Assembly: GCA_963973915.1 (NCBI GenBank)
Contig: CAXBBM010000013.1
Coordinates: forward strand, 1-64,000
Reading direction: 5' to 3'
Source of the DNA: Polycyclovorans sp002706265
GTDB lineage: Bacteria > Pseudomonadota > Gammaproteobacteria > Nevskiales > Nevskiaceae
Length of the DNA: 64,000 nucleotides
A program made the position numbers and the translations under genes. How positions within the stretch are numbered: the first letter of the stretch is position 1; each line of letters opens with the position of its first letter. This document shows positions 55,110 through 63,487 of this stretch, piece by piece. Below the pieces are notes generated by a model. The model made no database searches. It saw only the letters and a list, made by a program, of their open reading frames with translations, and had not been told where the DNA came from.

Positions 55110-56552
55110 ATGGCCCTCAAGAACCAGATTCAGCTCATCGCCTATCCCAACCGCATCGGCCACAACCTCGCCGACCTGCTTGCAGCGATCGACACGCATT
55201 TGCAGGGCGCGGTCGGGGGTGTGCACATCTTGCCGCTGTATCCGTCGAACGCCGACGGCGGGTTCTCGCCGCTGACCCACGAAGAGGTCGATCCGGCCTA
55301 CGGCACCTGGGACGACGTGGAGCGCATCTCGTCGCGCTATGACCTGTGTCTTGACCTGACCATCAACCACATCTCCGATGCGTCGGTGGAGTTCAAGGAT
55401 TATCTTCAGCACGGCAAGAAGAGTGAATTTGCCGACCTGTTCGTCGATGTCGACGAAATGGGCGACATCACGCCCGACGACCTTGCAAAGATTCACATCC
55501 GCAAGGAAAAGGAGCCGTTCCGCGAGATCACCTTCGGCGATGGCAGCAAGGGGCGGGTGTGGTGCACCTTCACCGAAAAGCAGATAGACCTGAATTTTGC
55601 CAACCAGAAAAGCTATGCGCTGATGGAGCGCTACATCCGCTTTCTGGCGGCGCGTGGCGTCAAGCTGTTCCGGCTCGATGCCTTTGGCTACACCACCAAG
55701 CGCATCGGCACCAGCTGTTTTCTGGTCGAGCCCGATGTCTACGAAATTCTCGACTGGGCCAACGGAATTGCCGAAGAATGCGGCGCCGAGATTCTGCCCG
55801 AGGTGCACGACCATTCCAGTTATCAGTACGCCATCGCCAAGCGCGGCATGTGGCCCTATGCCTTCGCCCTGCCACCGCTGCTGATCTACTCGCTGCTGGA
55901 TGCCAACAGCGTCTATCTCAAGCAATGGCTGCGCACCTGCCCGCGCAAGCAGATCACCGTGCTCGACACCCACGACGGCATCTGCATTCCCGATGTCGAA
56001 GGCGTACTGCCGCAGGACAAGATTCAGGCCATGGTCGACAACGTGAGCGAGCGCTCGGCCGACCCCATCCTGCGTCGTTCAGCCGCCAACGTGCACAGCG
56101 TGGGCGCCATCTACCAACTCACCTGCACCTTCTACGATGCCCTGAAGGGCAACGACGACGCCTACATTGCGGCGCGGGCCATCCAGTTCTTCGCGCCGGG
56201 CATCCCGCAGGTCTATTACTCGGGGCTGATGGCGCTTTCGAACGATCACGAATTGATGGACGAGACCGGCGAGCTGCGTGACATCAACCGGCACTGGCTG
56301 AGCCTCGACGAGGTGGCGAGCAACGTACAGCGCCCGGTGGTACGGCGTCTGTTGGAGCTGATGCGGTTCCGCAACAGTTATCCGGCCTTCGAGGGCAGCT
56401 TCGAGCTGCACTACTCCAACGATTCCAGCGTGCACATGGCCTGGCGCAACGGGGAGTGGCTGTGCAAGCTGTTCGTGGACCTCAACTTCAAGAAGGCCAC
56501 CATTCGCCATATCGACGTCAAGTCGAAGCGCTGGGTGGCCAAGACCTGCTGA
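55110..56552 (+). CDS. GH13_18 glycoside phosphorylase (sucrose/glucosylglycerol/glucosylglycerate phosphorylase type)
   Basis: Cytoplasmic 480-residue enzyme of subfamily GH13_18 that should phosphorolyse a glucoside to alpha-glucose-1-phosphate. It resembles Bifidobacterium sucrose phosphorylase throughout: IQLIAYPNRIG start, GGVHILPLYPSNADGGFSP, nucleophile D190 in FRLDAFGY, acid/base E231 in LPEVHD, and D289 in VLDTHDGICIPD. The substrate cannot be fixed by eye; in marine gammaproteobacteria related enzymes act on the osmolytes 2-O-alpha-glucosylglycerol or glucosylglycerate. No transporter or sugar kinase is adjacent. Divergent from the AraC gene; ends 10 bp from the convergent HD gene. 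Confidence 0.9.
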   Translation: MALKNQIQLIAYPNRIGHNLADLLAAIDTHLQGAVGGVHILPLYPSNADGGFSPLTHEEVDPAYGTWDDVERISSRYDLCLDLTINHISDASVEFKDYLQHGKKSEFADLFVDVDEMGDITPDDLAKIHIRKEKEPFREITFGDGSKGRVWCTFTEKQIDLNFANQKSYALMERYIRFLAARGVKLFRLDAFGYTTKRIGTSCFLVEPDVYEILDWANGIAEECGAEILPEVHDHSSYQYAIAKRGMWPYAFALPPLLIYSLLDANSVYLKQWLRTCPRKQITVLDTHDGICIPDVEGVLPQDKIQAMVDNVSERSADPILRRSAANVHSVGAIYQLTCTFYDALKGNDDAYIAARAIQFFAPGIPQVYYSGLMALSNDHELMDETGELRDINRHWLSLDEVASNVQRPVVRRLLELMRFRNSYPAFEGSFELHYSNDSSVHMAWRNGEWLCKLFVDLNFKKATIRHIDVKSKRWVAKTC

Positions 56553-56562
56553 TCCGGTCGGG

Positions 56563-57531
56563 TCAGGCCGTGGGGCGTTGCTTGAGCAGCTGACGCAGCG
56601 CCTCGCGGGTGAAGGCCTTGGGCCGCCGGTTGAGGATGGCACGGGGGTTGACGGCCTTGAGCGCCTGCTCGGCGCGCGCCAGATTGGCGTCAATGGCTTC
56701 GCGATAGCGGTTGCGACCGCCAAAGCAATGGGCGAAGTAGCGGTGGATGGAGCCGAATGCGCCGTCCAGCCGGGTCTCGCGCACGCGCTCGTTGAACGGC
56801 TCGGTGGTCGCCAGCAGCGACATCGGGTCGGGGTGGTCGCAGGCCTTTGCGCCGGGCGCCACGCGGCCGGCAAGCCCGCAGGCGACGAATTCCGGAAACA
56901 GGAAGTCGCGACATTTTTCCAGATAGCAGCGATCGGCGGTTTGCGACATCAGGTCGGCCGTGCCGAGCATGTGGCCAAGTTTGCGGTCGGCCTCGTCGGG
57001 CACGTCGAGTTGCTCCAGCGGCACTTCGAATCCGGTGAAGTGCACCAGCTTGGCGGCCAGCTCGGCGTGCCTGCCCAGCCCGATCAAGGGCAGATGCTCA
57101 CGCAGGAAGTCGGCGCTGCGGCTGACGTGGGTCAAGGTGTAGAAGGCACCGTTGTCGGCGGCGTCCGACTTGTGGCGCACATAGCCGGCGTCGTGAAACA
57201 GCGCGATCACCACCCCGAGAATGGCGCGGTCCACCCCGAGCCGATCGCCGGGCGTCACCGCGGCATCGTGGGCGGCAATCAGGCGCGCGAAGGCGAGGGC
57301 GCCGTCCAGCGAATGGCGGGCGTCGTGATACGGCGTGTCGCAGCCCACATAACCGGGCAGCCGGCCGGTGAACAACTGCACGAACAGCCGGAACGCCGCG
57401 TTCACCGGCGTCAGATTGGCCGCCGGCTCCATGTCCCGCAGAATCGCGAGCACGGCCATTTTGACCGCGCGCGGGTCGGCCACACACACGGTGTCGGTTA
57501 CATCAAAATCATTTCGGCGTGTCGCGCTCAT
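56563..57531 (-). CDS. HD-domain phosphohydrolase
   Basis: A 322-residue soluble protein with an HD/PDEase-type metal site: H73 in YHDARHSLD, the H113-D114 doublet in ALFHDAGYVRH, and further His/Asp such as the THVSRSADFL and GTADLMSQTADR segments. Its pattern (HDARH about 40 residues before the HD pair) recalls cyclic-nucleotide phosphodiesterases, but no regulator domain is attached. Function is a guess at nucleotide or cyclic-nucleotide hydrolysis. Confidence 0.78.
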   Translation of the reverse strand: MSATRRNDFDVTDTVCVADPRAVKMAVLAILRDMEPAANLTPVNAAFRLFVQLFTGRLPGYVGCDTPYHDARHSLDGALAFARLIAAHDAAVTPGDRLGVDRAILGVVIALFHDAGYVRHKSDAADNGAFYTLTHVSRSADFLREHLPLIGLGRHAELAAKLVHFTGFEVPLEQLDVPDEADRKLGHMLGTADLMSQTADRCYLEKCRDFLFPEFVACGLAGRVAPGAKACDHPDPMSLLATTEPFNERVRETRLDGAFGSIHRYFAHCFGGRNRYREAIDANLARAEQALKAVNPRAILNRRPKAFTREALRQLLKQRPTA

Positions 57532-57666
57532 ATGTCAATCATGGGTCCGATGTCGGGTGAGGCAAGTCAGTAGAATGGCGCAAACGGCGTGCGCAATCCA
57601 ACGGGTCGATCGGCGGCGCAGGACTGGGCCGGCGCCCGGTTCGCGCCACGCACCGGGATGCGGCCC

Positions 57667-58431
57667 TCATTCCAGCGTGATGATCACCGGCGCGTGGTCG
57701 GACGGGCGTTCGAGCCGGCGCGGTGCCTTGTCGACCCGCCACCCGGTCAGTCGCGCGGCCGCCTCGGGACTGAGCAACAGGTGGTCGATGCGCAGCCCGA
57801 GGTCGCGGCGGAAGCCGGCCTGCCGATAATCCCACCAGGTGAAGCGGCCTTCGGGTGCCGGGGCCAGGTCGAAGCCGTCGGCCAGCGGCAGGTCGGTGAT
57901 GGCCCTCAAGGCGGCCCGCTCCGGCTCGGAGCACAGAATCTTGCCTTCCCACTGGGCGGGGTCGTGGGTGTCGTCCGGCGTGGGGGCAATGTTGAAATCG
58001 CCCATCACCACCAGCTGCGTGTGCGCAGCGTGCTCGGCGGCCAGCAACTGGCGAAAGGCGTCCAGAAACCGCAGCTTGTACTCGTATTTTTCGCTGCCCA
58101 CGGCCTGGCCATTGACCACATAGGCATTGACGATGCGCACGCCGCACACGGTGCCGCTGATGACGCGTTTCTGGGCATCATCGAAGCCGGGCAGGTCGCG
58201 GGTCACGTCCTGCGGCATCTCGCGCGCCAGCAGGGCCACGCCGTTGTAGGTCTTCTGGCCGTTGACGGCCGCCTGATAGCCCGCTGCCGCTAGCTCGGCA
58301 AACGGAAACTGCGCGTCGGTGCATTTGAGTTCCTGCAGGCCAACCACGTCAGGCTGTTCCTGCGCCAGCCAGTCGAGCAGGTGCGGGAGGCGCACGCGCA
58401 GCGAGTTCACGTTCCAGGTGGCGATCTTCAT
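57667..58431 (-). CDS. xthA: Exodeoxyribonuclease III XthA
   Basis: AP endonuclease and 3'-5' exonuclease of base-excision repair. The 254-residue product has KIATWNVNSLRVRLPHLLDW, VVGLQELKCTDAQFP with the metal glutamate, NGVALLAR, VVMGDFNIAPTPDD and the C-terminal RIDHLLLSPEA and SDHAPVIITLE motifs. It is transcribed away from the Fur-box region. Confidence 0.97.
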   Translation of the reverse strand: MKIATWNVNSLRVRLPHLLDWLAQEQPDVVGLQELKCTDAQFPFAELAAAGYQAAVNGQKTYNGVALLAREMPQDVTRDLPGFDDAQKRVISGTVCGVRIVNAYVVNGQAVGSEKYEYKLRFLDAFRQLLAAEHAAHTQLVVMGDFNIAPTPDDTHDPAQWEGKILCSEPERAALRAITDLPLADGFDLAPAPEGRFTWWDYRQAGFRRDLGLRIDHLLLSPEAAARLTGWRVDKAPRRLERPSDHAPVIITLE

Positions 58432-58536
58432 GGTGTGCAGCCTTCCGAGTCATTGAGCCGAGCGGAATTGTGGCCCAGACACGGCGCGCCGGGGGTCGCG
58501 CTGTCGGCCCCAGGGCAGGGCGTTTGCCATGCGCCC

Positions 58537-58555
58537 AACAATGCGAATCACTATT
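58537..58555 (+). promoter_or_regulatory. Fur box 1 (predicted)
   Basis: AACAATGCGAATCACTATT matches 13 of 19 positions of the consensus Fur box, best in the right half (AATCAxTAT). It sits just upstream of the promoter -35. Confidence 0.65.
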
Positions 58556-58557
58556 AT

Positions 58558-58585
58558 TTGCACTCAAGAGCGACCATGTTATGAT
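58558..58585 (+). promoter_or_regulatory. Fur-controlled promoter of the iron locus
   Basis: TTGCAC (58558-58563) and TATGAT (58580-58585) are 16 bp apart. The -10 matches five of six consensus bases and overlaps Fur box 2. Confidence 0.6.
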
Positions 58586-58599
58586 TGCGAATCATTATC
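58581..58599 (+). promoter_or_regulatory. Fur box 2 (predicted)
   Basis: ATGATTGCGAATCATTATC matches 13 of 19 positions of the Fur consensus, with a perfect right half (AATCATTATC). It overlaps the -10 region, so Fur binding would block the polymerase. Both boxes share TGCGAATCAYTAT. Confidence 0.75.
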
Positions 58600-58718
58600 A
58601 TGTGCGTACTGCATGATCACTCGCACGGCGGGCCTCAGGCCCGTCGCTGGGCACCCAGCCGGCGTTCCAGATCGTTCACGCCTTAATCAAACACTGTATT
58701 CAGAACAGGGAGTTGCGA

Positions 58719-60311
58719 ATGTTAGAGAAGTCCCCCGCATTGCGTTCGATCGCCGTGGTTTCGCTGGTGTCGGCCGCGGGACTGTTGTCGGCCTGCAATG
58801 ACAATGACGGCCCCAGCGCCTTCGAGCCCACGCCAAGCCCGAGCCCCAGTCCGAGCCCCAGCCCCACGCCGGCGCCGTCTGGCGCGGTGTCGACGGGGTT
58901 TGATGTCACCACCGACAAGGCCAACGACCTTCGCGGCCTGACCTTTGCCGCCAGCGGCAAGATCTACGCCGCCGGGCACAGTGACGCCGATCCGGCCGAC
59001 CGCAAGATCGTGGTGGCCCGCTTCAACGCGGACGGCTCACCCGACACCGCCTTTGCCGGCGACGGGTTCGCCGAGATCAACGTGGTGGTCGGCGGCAACG
59101 AGCAGGCGCTGAGCATCGCCGAGCTTGCCGACGGCAACGTGGTGGTCGCGGTCAATGCCGCAGACCAGAACGGCGGCGCGCCGATCATTGCCGAAGACAA
59201 TGCAGCGGTGACGGCCCCGCGCCCCGACGGCACCAGCGTGTATCTGATTCGCCTGGCGGCCGATGGCACCCAGGTCGAGAGCTTTGGCGACGGCGGTCGT
59301 GCTGAAGTGGTCTTTGGCTGGGCCGACGCCGACAACGGCGACTGGCCGCTGCCGATCTACAACGCCGCGAGCAGCGGCTTTTCGCACGCCGGCTTCCCGA
59401 CCGATACCGCCTGGGATCTGCACGTTGATGCCAGCGGTGACGAGGAAAAGCTGGTCATTCTGGGCATGGGCTCGGCCGCCCAGTTGACGGGCGAGGGCAC
59501 GCAGCGCGTCGATAACGACCGCTTTGTCGCCCGCGTGCTGGCCAGCACCGGCGCGGCCGATCCGGACTTCAACGGCGGCAAGGCCTTTACCTGGGCCACC
59601 GATGGCACGCTGAACGACAACGCCCGCCGCGGCATCGTCGAAAGCGACGGCAGCATCGTCAGCGCCGGCTACACCAACCTGGGGTCTGGCCTGGGCAACC
59701 ACGTGATCGTGCTCAAGGTGTCGCCGCAGGGCGTGCTCGACACCAGCTTCACCGGCTTCGGGCTCGACCCGGTGCAGAACGGCGTGGCCGTGTTCAACCC
59801 GTTTGTGGCCGATGGCGGCTTTGCCGAGGCCTATGGCGTCAGCAAGCAGAGCAACGGCTTTTACGTGACCACCGGTTACGGCGCGGCAACCGCCAGCGAC
59901 ACGCCGTCGACGCTCGGCTACCTGACCACCGTGCAGCAGGACCTGGTGCCCTTCCGCATCGGCGATGGCGCGCTCGACACCGAGTGGGGCAATGACGGCA
60001 CGCAGGCAATCCAGAGCGAAAGCCTGGGTCGGGAAAGTGCCGAGGAACGTGGCCGCCACCTCACCGTGCTCAGCGATGACCGCGTGGTTCAGGTGGGCTA
60101 CTTTGCGGGCACGCCGGCGATCTATGTGCTCACCGAAGACGGTCAACTCGACAGCAGCGTTGACGGTGACGGCATTCTGGAATTCCCCAGCGCGACCATC
60201 ACCCAGCAGTTCTTCGCGGTGGCGCAGTCGGCCGACGGCACACGGGTTGCGGCCAGCACCTCGTCGAACGCCAACGGTGCACGGTTGGTGGTTCTCGACA
60301 TCGATCTTTGA
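58719..60311 (+). CDS. Lipoprotein with delta-60-type repeats, first gene of the Fur-linked locus
   Basis: Predicted 530-residue lipoprotein. A signal peptide ends in the lipobox LLSAC with C26; a Pro/Ser linker (TPSPSPSPSPSPTPAPS region, about 38-56) spaces it from the membrane. The rest has several imperfect copies of a delta-60-like repeat with the pattern FNADGSPDTAFAGDGFAEI, LDTSFTGFGLDP, LDTEWGNDG and LDSSVDGDGILEF, typical of a secreted beta-propeller. No catalytic motif is seen. GGAG lies six bases before the ATG. Position directly after Fur boxes suggests a role in iron acquisition or surface binding; that is inference. Confidence 0.85.
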   Translation: MLEKSPALRSIAVVSLVSAAGLLSACNDNDGPSAFEPTPSPSPSPSPSPTPAPSGAVSTGFDVTTDKANDLRGLTFAASGKIYAAGHSDADPADRKIVVARFNADGSPDTAFAGDGFAEINVVVGGNEQALSIAELADGNVVVAVNAADQNGGAPIIAEDNAAVTAPRPDGTSVYLIRLAADGTQVESFGDGGRAEVVFGWADADNGDWPLPIYNAASSGFSHAGFPTDTAWDLHVDASGDEEKLVILGMGSAAQLTGEGTQRVDNDRFVARVLASTGAADPDFNGGKAFTWATDGTLNDNARRGIVESDGSIVSAGYTNLGSGLGNHVIVLKVSPQGVLDTSFTGFGLDPVQNGVAVFNPFVADGGFAEAYGVSKQSNGFYVTTGYGAATASDTPSTLGYLTTVQQDLVPFRIGDGALDTEWGNDGTQAIQSESLGRESAEERGRHLTVLSDDRVVQVGYFAGTPAIYVLTEDGQLDSSVDGDGILEFPSATITQQFFAVAQSADGTRVAASTSSNANGARLVVLDIDL

Positions 60312-60323
60312 TCGGATGTTTTC

Positions 60324-60353
60324 AGCGCACCGGCTCGCAAGGACCGGTGCGCT
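60324..60353 (+). terminator. Hairpin between the delta-60 lipoprotein and imelysin genes
   Basis: AGCGCACCGG (60324-60333) and CCGGTGCGCT (60344-60353) form a perfect 10-bp stem with a ten-base loop. A short TTC follows, so it may be a partial terminator that reduces expression of the downstream genes. Confidence 0.55.
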
Positions 60354-60375
60354 TTCACCGTTTCGAGGGGTTTGC

Positions 60376-61638
60376 ATGAAAAACACATTCGGATTGATGT
60401 CGCTGCTGTGCCTGACGGCGCTGGCTTCGGCCTGTGGTGGAGGGGGCGGCGGTGGTGGCGGTGACGGTGGTGGAGGGGCAACGCCCACCCCGACCACATC
60501 GCCCTCACCCTCACCGACACCGGGGCCGGTGACCGACGACGACGCGCGTCGGCGGGTGCTGGCGGACCTGGGCAATGACGTCATCCTGCCGACCCTGCGG
60601 CAGCTCGACACCCGCGCCGACGCGCTCTCGGCGGCCGTCACCGCGCTGGCCGCCGCACCGGCAAGCGCCGATGCGCGCACCACCGCGCAGACCCGGTGGC
60701 GCGAGGCAATGACCCTGGTGCAGCGCGCCGAAGTGTTCCAGATTGGCCCCGGCGCCCGTTCGTCAGAGGCCGGCGGGCAAGACCTGCGCGACCTGATGTA
60801 CGCCTTTCCCTTGCTGAGTCAATGCGGCATTCATCAGGCCGCTTATGCCAATGCCCCCGTGACCGCGACGACGCCCATCAACGAAACCGGCATGGGCGCC
60901 TTGGAGTACCTGTTGTTCAGCAACAACGACAACCCCGCCTGCCCGCCGGGTGACGGGGTGGACGGCCAGGCCCGCCGCGCCGCACATGCCGTGCGCATCG
61001 CGACCCGGGTCGGGGCCGTGACCGAGCAGCTCCGCACGGCCTGGGAGCCGACCGGCGGCAACTTCGTGCAGACCTTCGCCACGGCCGGTCCTGGCAACAT
61101 GACCTACGACATGCCGCAGGACGCGCTCGATGCCATCTCGGTCGGGCTGTTCTACACCGAGAAAGAGACCAAGGATCGCAAGGTGGCCAACGCCATCGGC
61201 CTCGGCGTCACGGGCCTGCCGCCCTGTGGCACCGTCAGCTGCCCCGAGCGGGTCGAATCGCCGTTCGCCATGGCCTCCGGGCAACACATCCGCGACAACC
61301 TGCAGGCGTTTCGAGACCTGTTCACCGGCCTGGATGGCGGCATGGGCCTCAACGATCTTCTGCAGGGCATTGGCCGCTCGGACATTGCCAGCAAGCTGAT
61401 CACCCAGGCCGACGCCGCGCTGGCGGCCGCCGATCTGTTGACCGACCGCTTCGAGGCCGAGGTGGCCGCCATTCCGAGTCGTGAAGCCTGCATCAACGCC
61501 AGCAGCGCGCGCATGGGCGCACCGGCTGCCTGCGCGCTGCACGGCCTGATCGATGCGATGACCGACACCTATCGTGCCGAAGTGACCTCGGCACTGAACC
61601 TGCGGATTCCCGCAGCGGCGGCAGGCGACAACGACTAG
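60376..61638 (+). CDS. Imelysin-like lipoprotein (M75 family, iron-uptake associated)
   Basis: A 420-residue predicted lipoprotein: signal peptide with lipobox LASAC (C20), then a Gly-rich stretch (21-34) and a Pro/Ser linker (37-51), then an imelysin/EfeO-like helical domain (about 55-410). The family motif GxHxxE appears here as GMGALE: G172, G174 and E177, so the usual histidine is replaced by glycine. EYLLFSNND after it is otherwise typical. GGGG lies six bases before the ATG. Imelysin-like proteins are iron-regulated and periplasmic or outer-membrane attached; the missing histidine makes peptidase action unlikely. Confidence 0.88.
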   Translation: MKNTFGLMSLLCLTALASACGGGGGGGGGDGGGGATPTPTTSPSPSPTPGPVTDDDARRRVLADLGNDVILPTLRQLDTRADALSAAVTALAAAPASADARTTAQTRWREAMTLVQRAEVFQIGPGARSSEAGGQDLRDLMYAFPLLSQCGIHQAAYANAPVTATTPINETGMGALEYLLFSNNDNPACPPGDGVDGQARRAAHAVRIATRVGAVTEQLRTAWEPTGGNFVQTFATAGPGNMTYDMPQDALDAISVGLFYTEKETKDRKVANAIGLGVTGLPPCGTVSCPERVESPFAMASGQHIRDNLQAFRDLFTGLDGGMGLNDLLQGIGRSDIASKLITQADAALAAADLLTDRFEAEVAAIPSREACINASSARMGAPAACALHGLIDAMTDTYRAEVTSALNLRIPAAAAGDND

Positions 61639-61646
61639 CTGACCTG

Positions 61647-63068
61647 ATGGCCGAAAAACTCCACCGGTGGCTCTTCCAGCCATTCGACATTGCCGCGCTG
61701 GCGGTGTACCGCATGCTGTTCGGCCTGCTGATGTGCGCCGGCAGCCTGCGCTTCATGGCGCAGGGATGGGTCGACCGGCTCTTCGTGGAGCCGACGTTCC
61801 ACTTCAAGTACTGGGGCTTCGGCTGGGTGCAGGTGCCGGAGGCCACCGGCCTGTACCTGCTGTACGGCGGCATCGCGATCAGTGCCCTGATGGTGGCACT
61901 GGGCGCCTTCTATCGCGTGGCCATCATCGCCTTCTGGTGTCTGTTCACCTACGCCGAGTTGATGGATGTCAGCACCTACCTCAACCACTATTACCTGGTG
62001 TCGCTGCAGGCACTGATTCTCTGCTTCCTGTCGCCGCACCGGGCGTGGTCGATCGATGCCTGGCGGCGGCCGGCCATCGCGGCCTCTACCTTGCCGGCCT
62101 GGCAGACCTACTGGCTGCGGTTTCAGGTTGGCCTGCTGTATTTCTACGCCGGTCTGGCGAAGCTTGAGCCCGACTGGCTGCTGCACGCGCAACCGCTGAA
62201 CATCTGGTTGCCGGCCCACGCCGGCCTGCCCTTGCTGGGACCGTTTCTGGGGCAGCCGTGGGTGCATTACGCGTTCTCCTGGTTCGCCTTCTTTTTCGAC
62301 ACGTTCATCATTGCGTTCATGCTGTGGCGGCGCACGAGGTTGTTGGCCTTCGCGGTGATTCTGGTGTTTCACCTGTTCACGCACCTGTTCTTCAACATCG
62401 GCTTGTTCCCGCTGATCATGGTCTTCGGGGTGCTGAACTATTTCGAGCCGGACTGGCCCCGACGGTGGCTGCCGTGGCTGCCGTGGCTGCGCGGCACGCC
62501 GTCGGCATCGGCCCGGCCCGCGCCGGGCTGGACCCTGCGCTCGGCGGTGTTTGCCTCAGTGGTGGCGGGGTTCTGTCTGCTGCAGTTCATGCTGCCGTTG
62601 CGGCACTGGCTGTACCCCGGCACGGTGCTGTGGCACGAGCAGGGCATGCGCTTTTCGTGGCGGGTGATGCTGCGCGAGAAATCCGGTGCGCTGGACTATC
62701 GGGTGGTGCAGGCCAATGGCGACGTGCTGCTGGTCAGCCCGCATGCGTACCTCACCCTGCAGCAATACCGTGAAATGTCGGCTCAGCCCGATCTGATCCT
62801 GCAACTGGCGCACCACATTCGCGACGACTACAACGCGCGTGGCGTCGGGCCGGTTCAGGTGTATGCCGACGTCATGGTGTCGCTCAACGCACGGCCCGCA
62901 GCCCGCCTGATCGACCCTGAGGTCGATCTCGCCCAGGTTGACGACGGACTGGCGGTGGCGACCTGGATACTGCCGGCGCCCACCGCGCCGCCACCGCTGA
63001 TGTCGCGCCTGCGGCTGACGGCCTCGCGCATGGCCGATGACCGGCCGGCCACGGCGAGCGCGCCGTGA
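61647..63068 (+). CDS. HTTM-domain membrane protein (vitamin-K-dependent carboxylase-like)
   Basis: A 473-residue inner-membrane protein with about six to eight hydrophobic helices in the first ~320 residues and a C-terminal soluble part (~330-473) containing LWHEQGMRFSWRVMLREKSG, a landmark of the HTTM family. HTTM proteins resemble the membrane part of vitamin-K-dependent gamma-carboxylase and are often next to a DCC-family thiol oxidoreductase, as here. YFYAGLAKLEPDWL is another family hallmark. Starts eight bases after the imelysin stop and overlaps the DCC gene by GTGA. The reaction is not established for bacterial members of this type. Confidence 0.87.
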   Translation: MAEKLHRWLFQPFDIAALAVYRMLFGLLMCAGSLRFMAQGWVDRLFVEPTFHFKYWGFGWVQVPEATGLYLLYGGIAISALMVALGAFYRVAIIAFWCLFTYAELMDVSTYLNHYYLVSLQALILCFLSPHRAWSIDAWRRPAIAASTLPAWQTYWLRFQVGLLYFYAGLAKLEPDWLLHAQPLNIWLPAHAGLPLLGPFLGQPWVHYAFSWFAFFFDTFIIAFMLWRRTRLLAFAVILVFHLFTHLFFNIGLFPLIMVFGVLNYFEPDWPRRWLPWLPWLRGTPSASARPAPGWTLRSAVFASVVAGFCLLQFMLPLRHWLYPGTVLWHEQGMRFSWRVMLREKSGALDYRVVQANGDVLLVSPHAYLTLQQYREMSAQPDLILQLAHHIRDDYNARGVGPVQVYADVMVSLNARPAARLIDPEVDLAQVDDGLAVATWILPAPTAPPPLMSRLRLTASRMADDRPATASAP

Positions 63069-63487
63069 GCGATCCCATCCTCTTTTACGACGGCGTGTGC
63101 AATTTCTGTAACGCCAGCGTGCGCTTCGTGCTCAAGCGCGAACGGGCACCGGAATTCCGCTTCGCGGCGCTGCAGTCGCAGTCGGCCCATGCGCTGCTGC
63201 GTCCCCTGGGCGTGGCGCCGAATGATCTGGGCTCGATGTTGGTGCTGGTGAACGGCACCCTGCTGCGCGAGTCCGACGCGGTGCTGTACGTTGCATCCCG
63301 CCTGCGGCCGCCGTGGTCGTGGCTGACCTTGCTGTCCTTCGTGCCGCGGCCGATCCGTGATGCCGCCTACCGCGCAGTCGGGGCCCGCCGCTATCGATGG
63401 TGGGGCCGCAGCGCCGTTTGCGTGCCCATGGCCCACGCGGCACGCACCCCTTCGCTGAACCACCGTTTTCTGACCGACGCCCCATGA
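63065..63487 (+). CDS. DCC-family thiol-disulfide oxidoreductase (DUF393)
   Basis: A 140-residue protein with the family-defining DxxCxxC motif as D9-G-V-C12-N-F-C15 right after the first strand (ILFYDG), plus the C-terminal LSFVPRPIRDAAYRAVGARRYRWWG segment in two pieces. A thioredoxin-like redox activity is inferred. GTG start overlaps the HTTM stop; ATGA overlap with the receptor gene. Pairing with HTTM suggests that it recycles thiols or a quinone cofactor for that enzyme. Confidence 0.9.
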   Translation: MSDPILFYDGVCNFCNASVRFVLKRERAPEFRFAALQSQSAHALLRPLGVAPNDLGSMLVLVNGTLLRESDAVLYVASRLRPPWSWLTLLSFVPRPIRDAAYRAVGARRYRWWGRSAVCVPMAHAARTPSLNHRFLTDAP

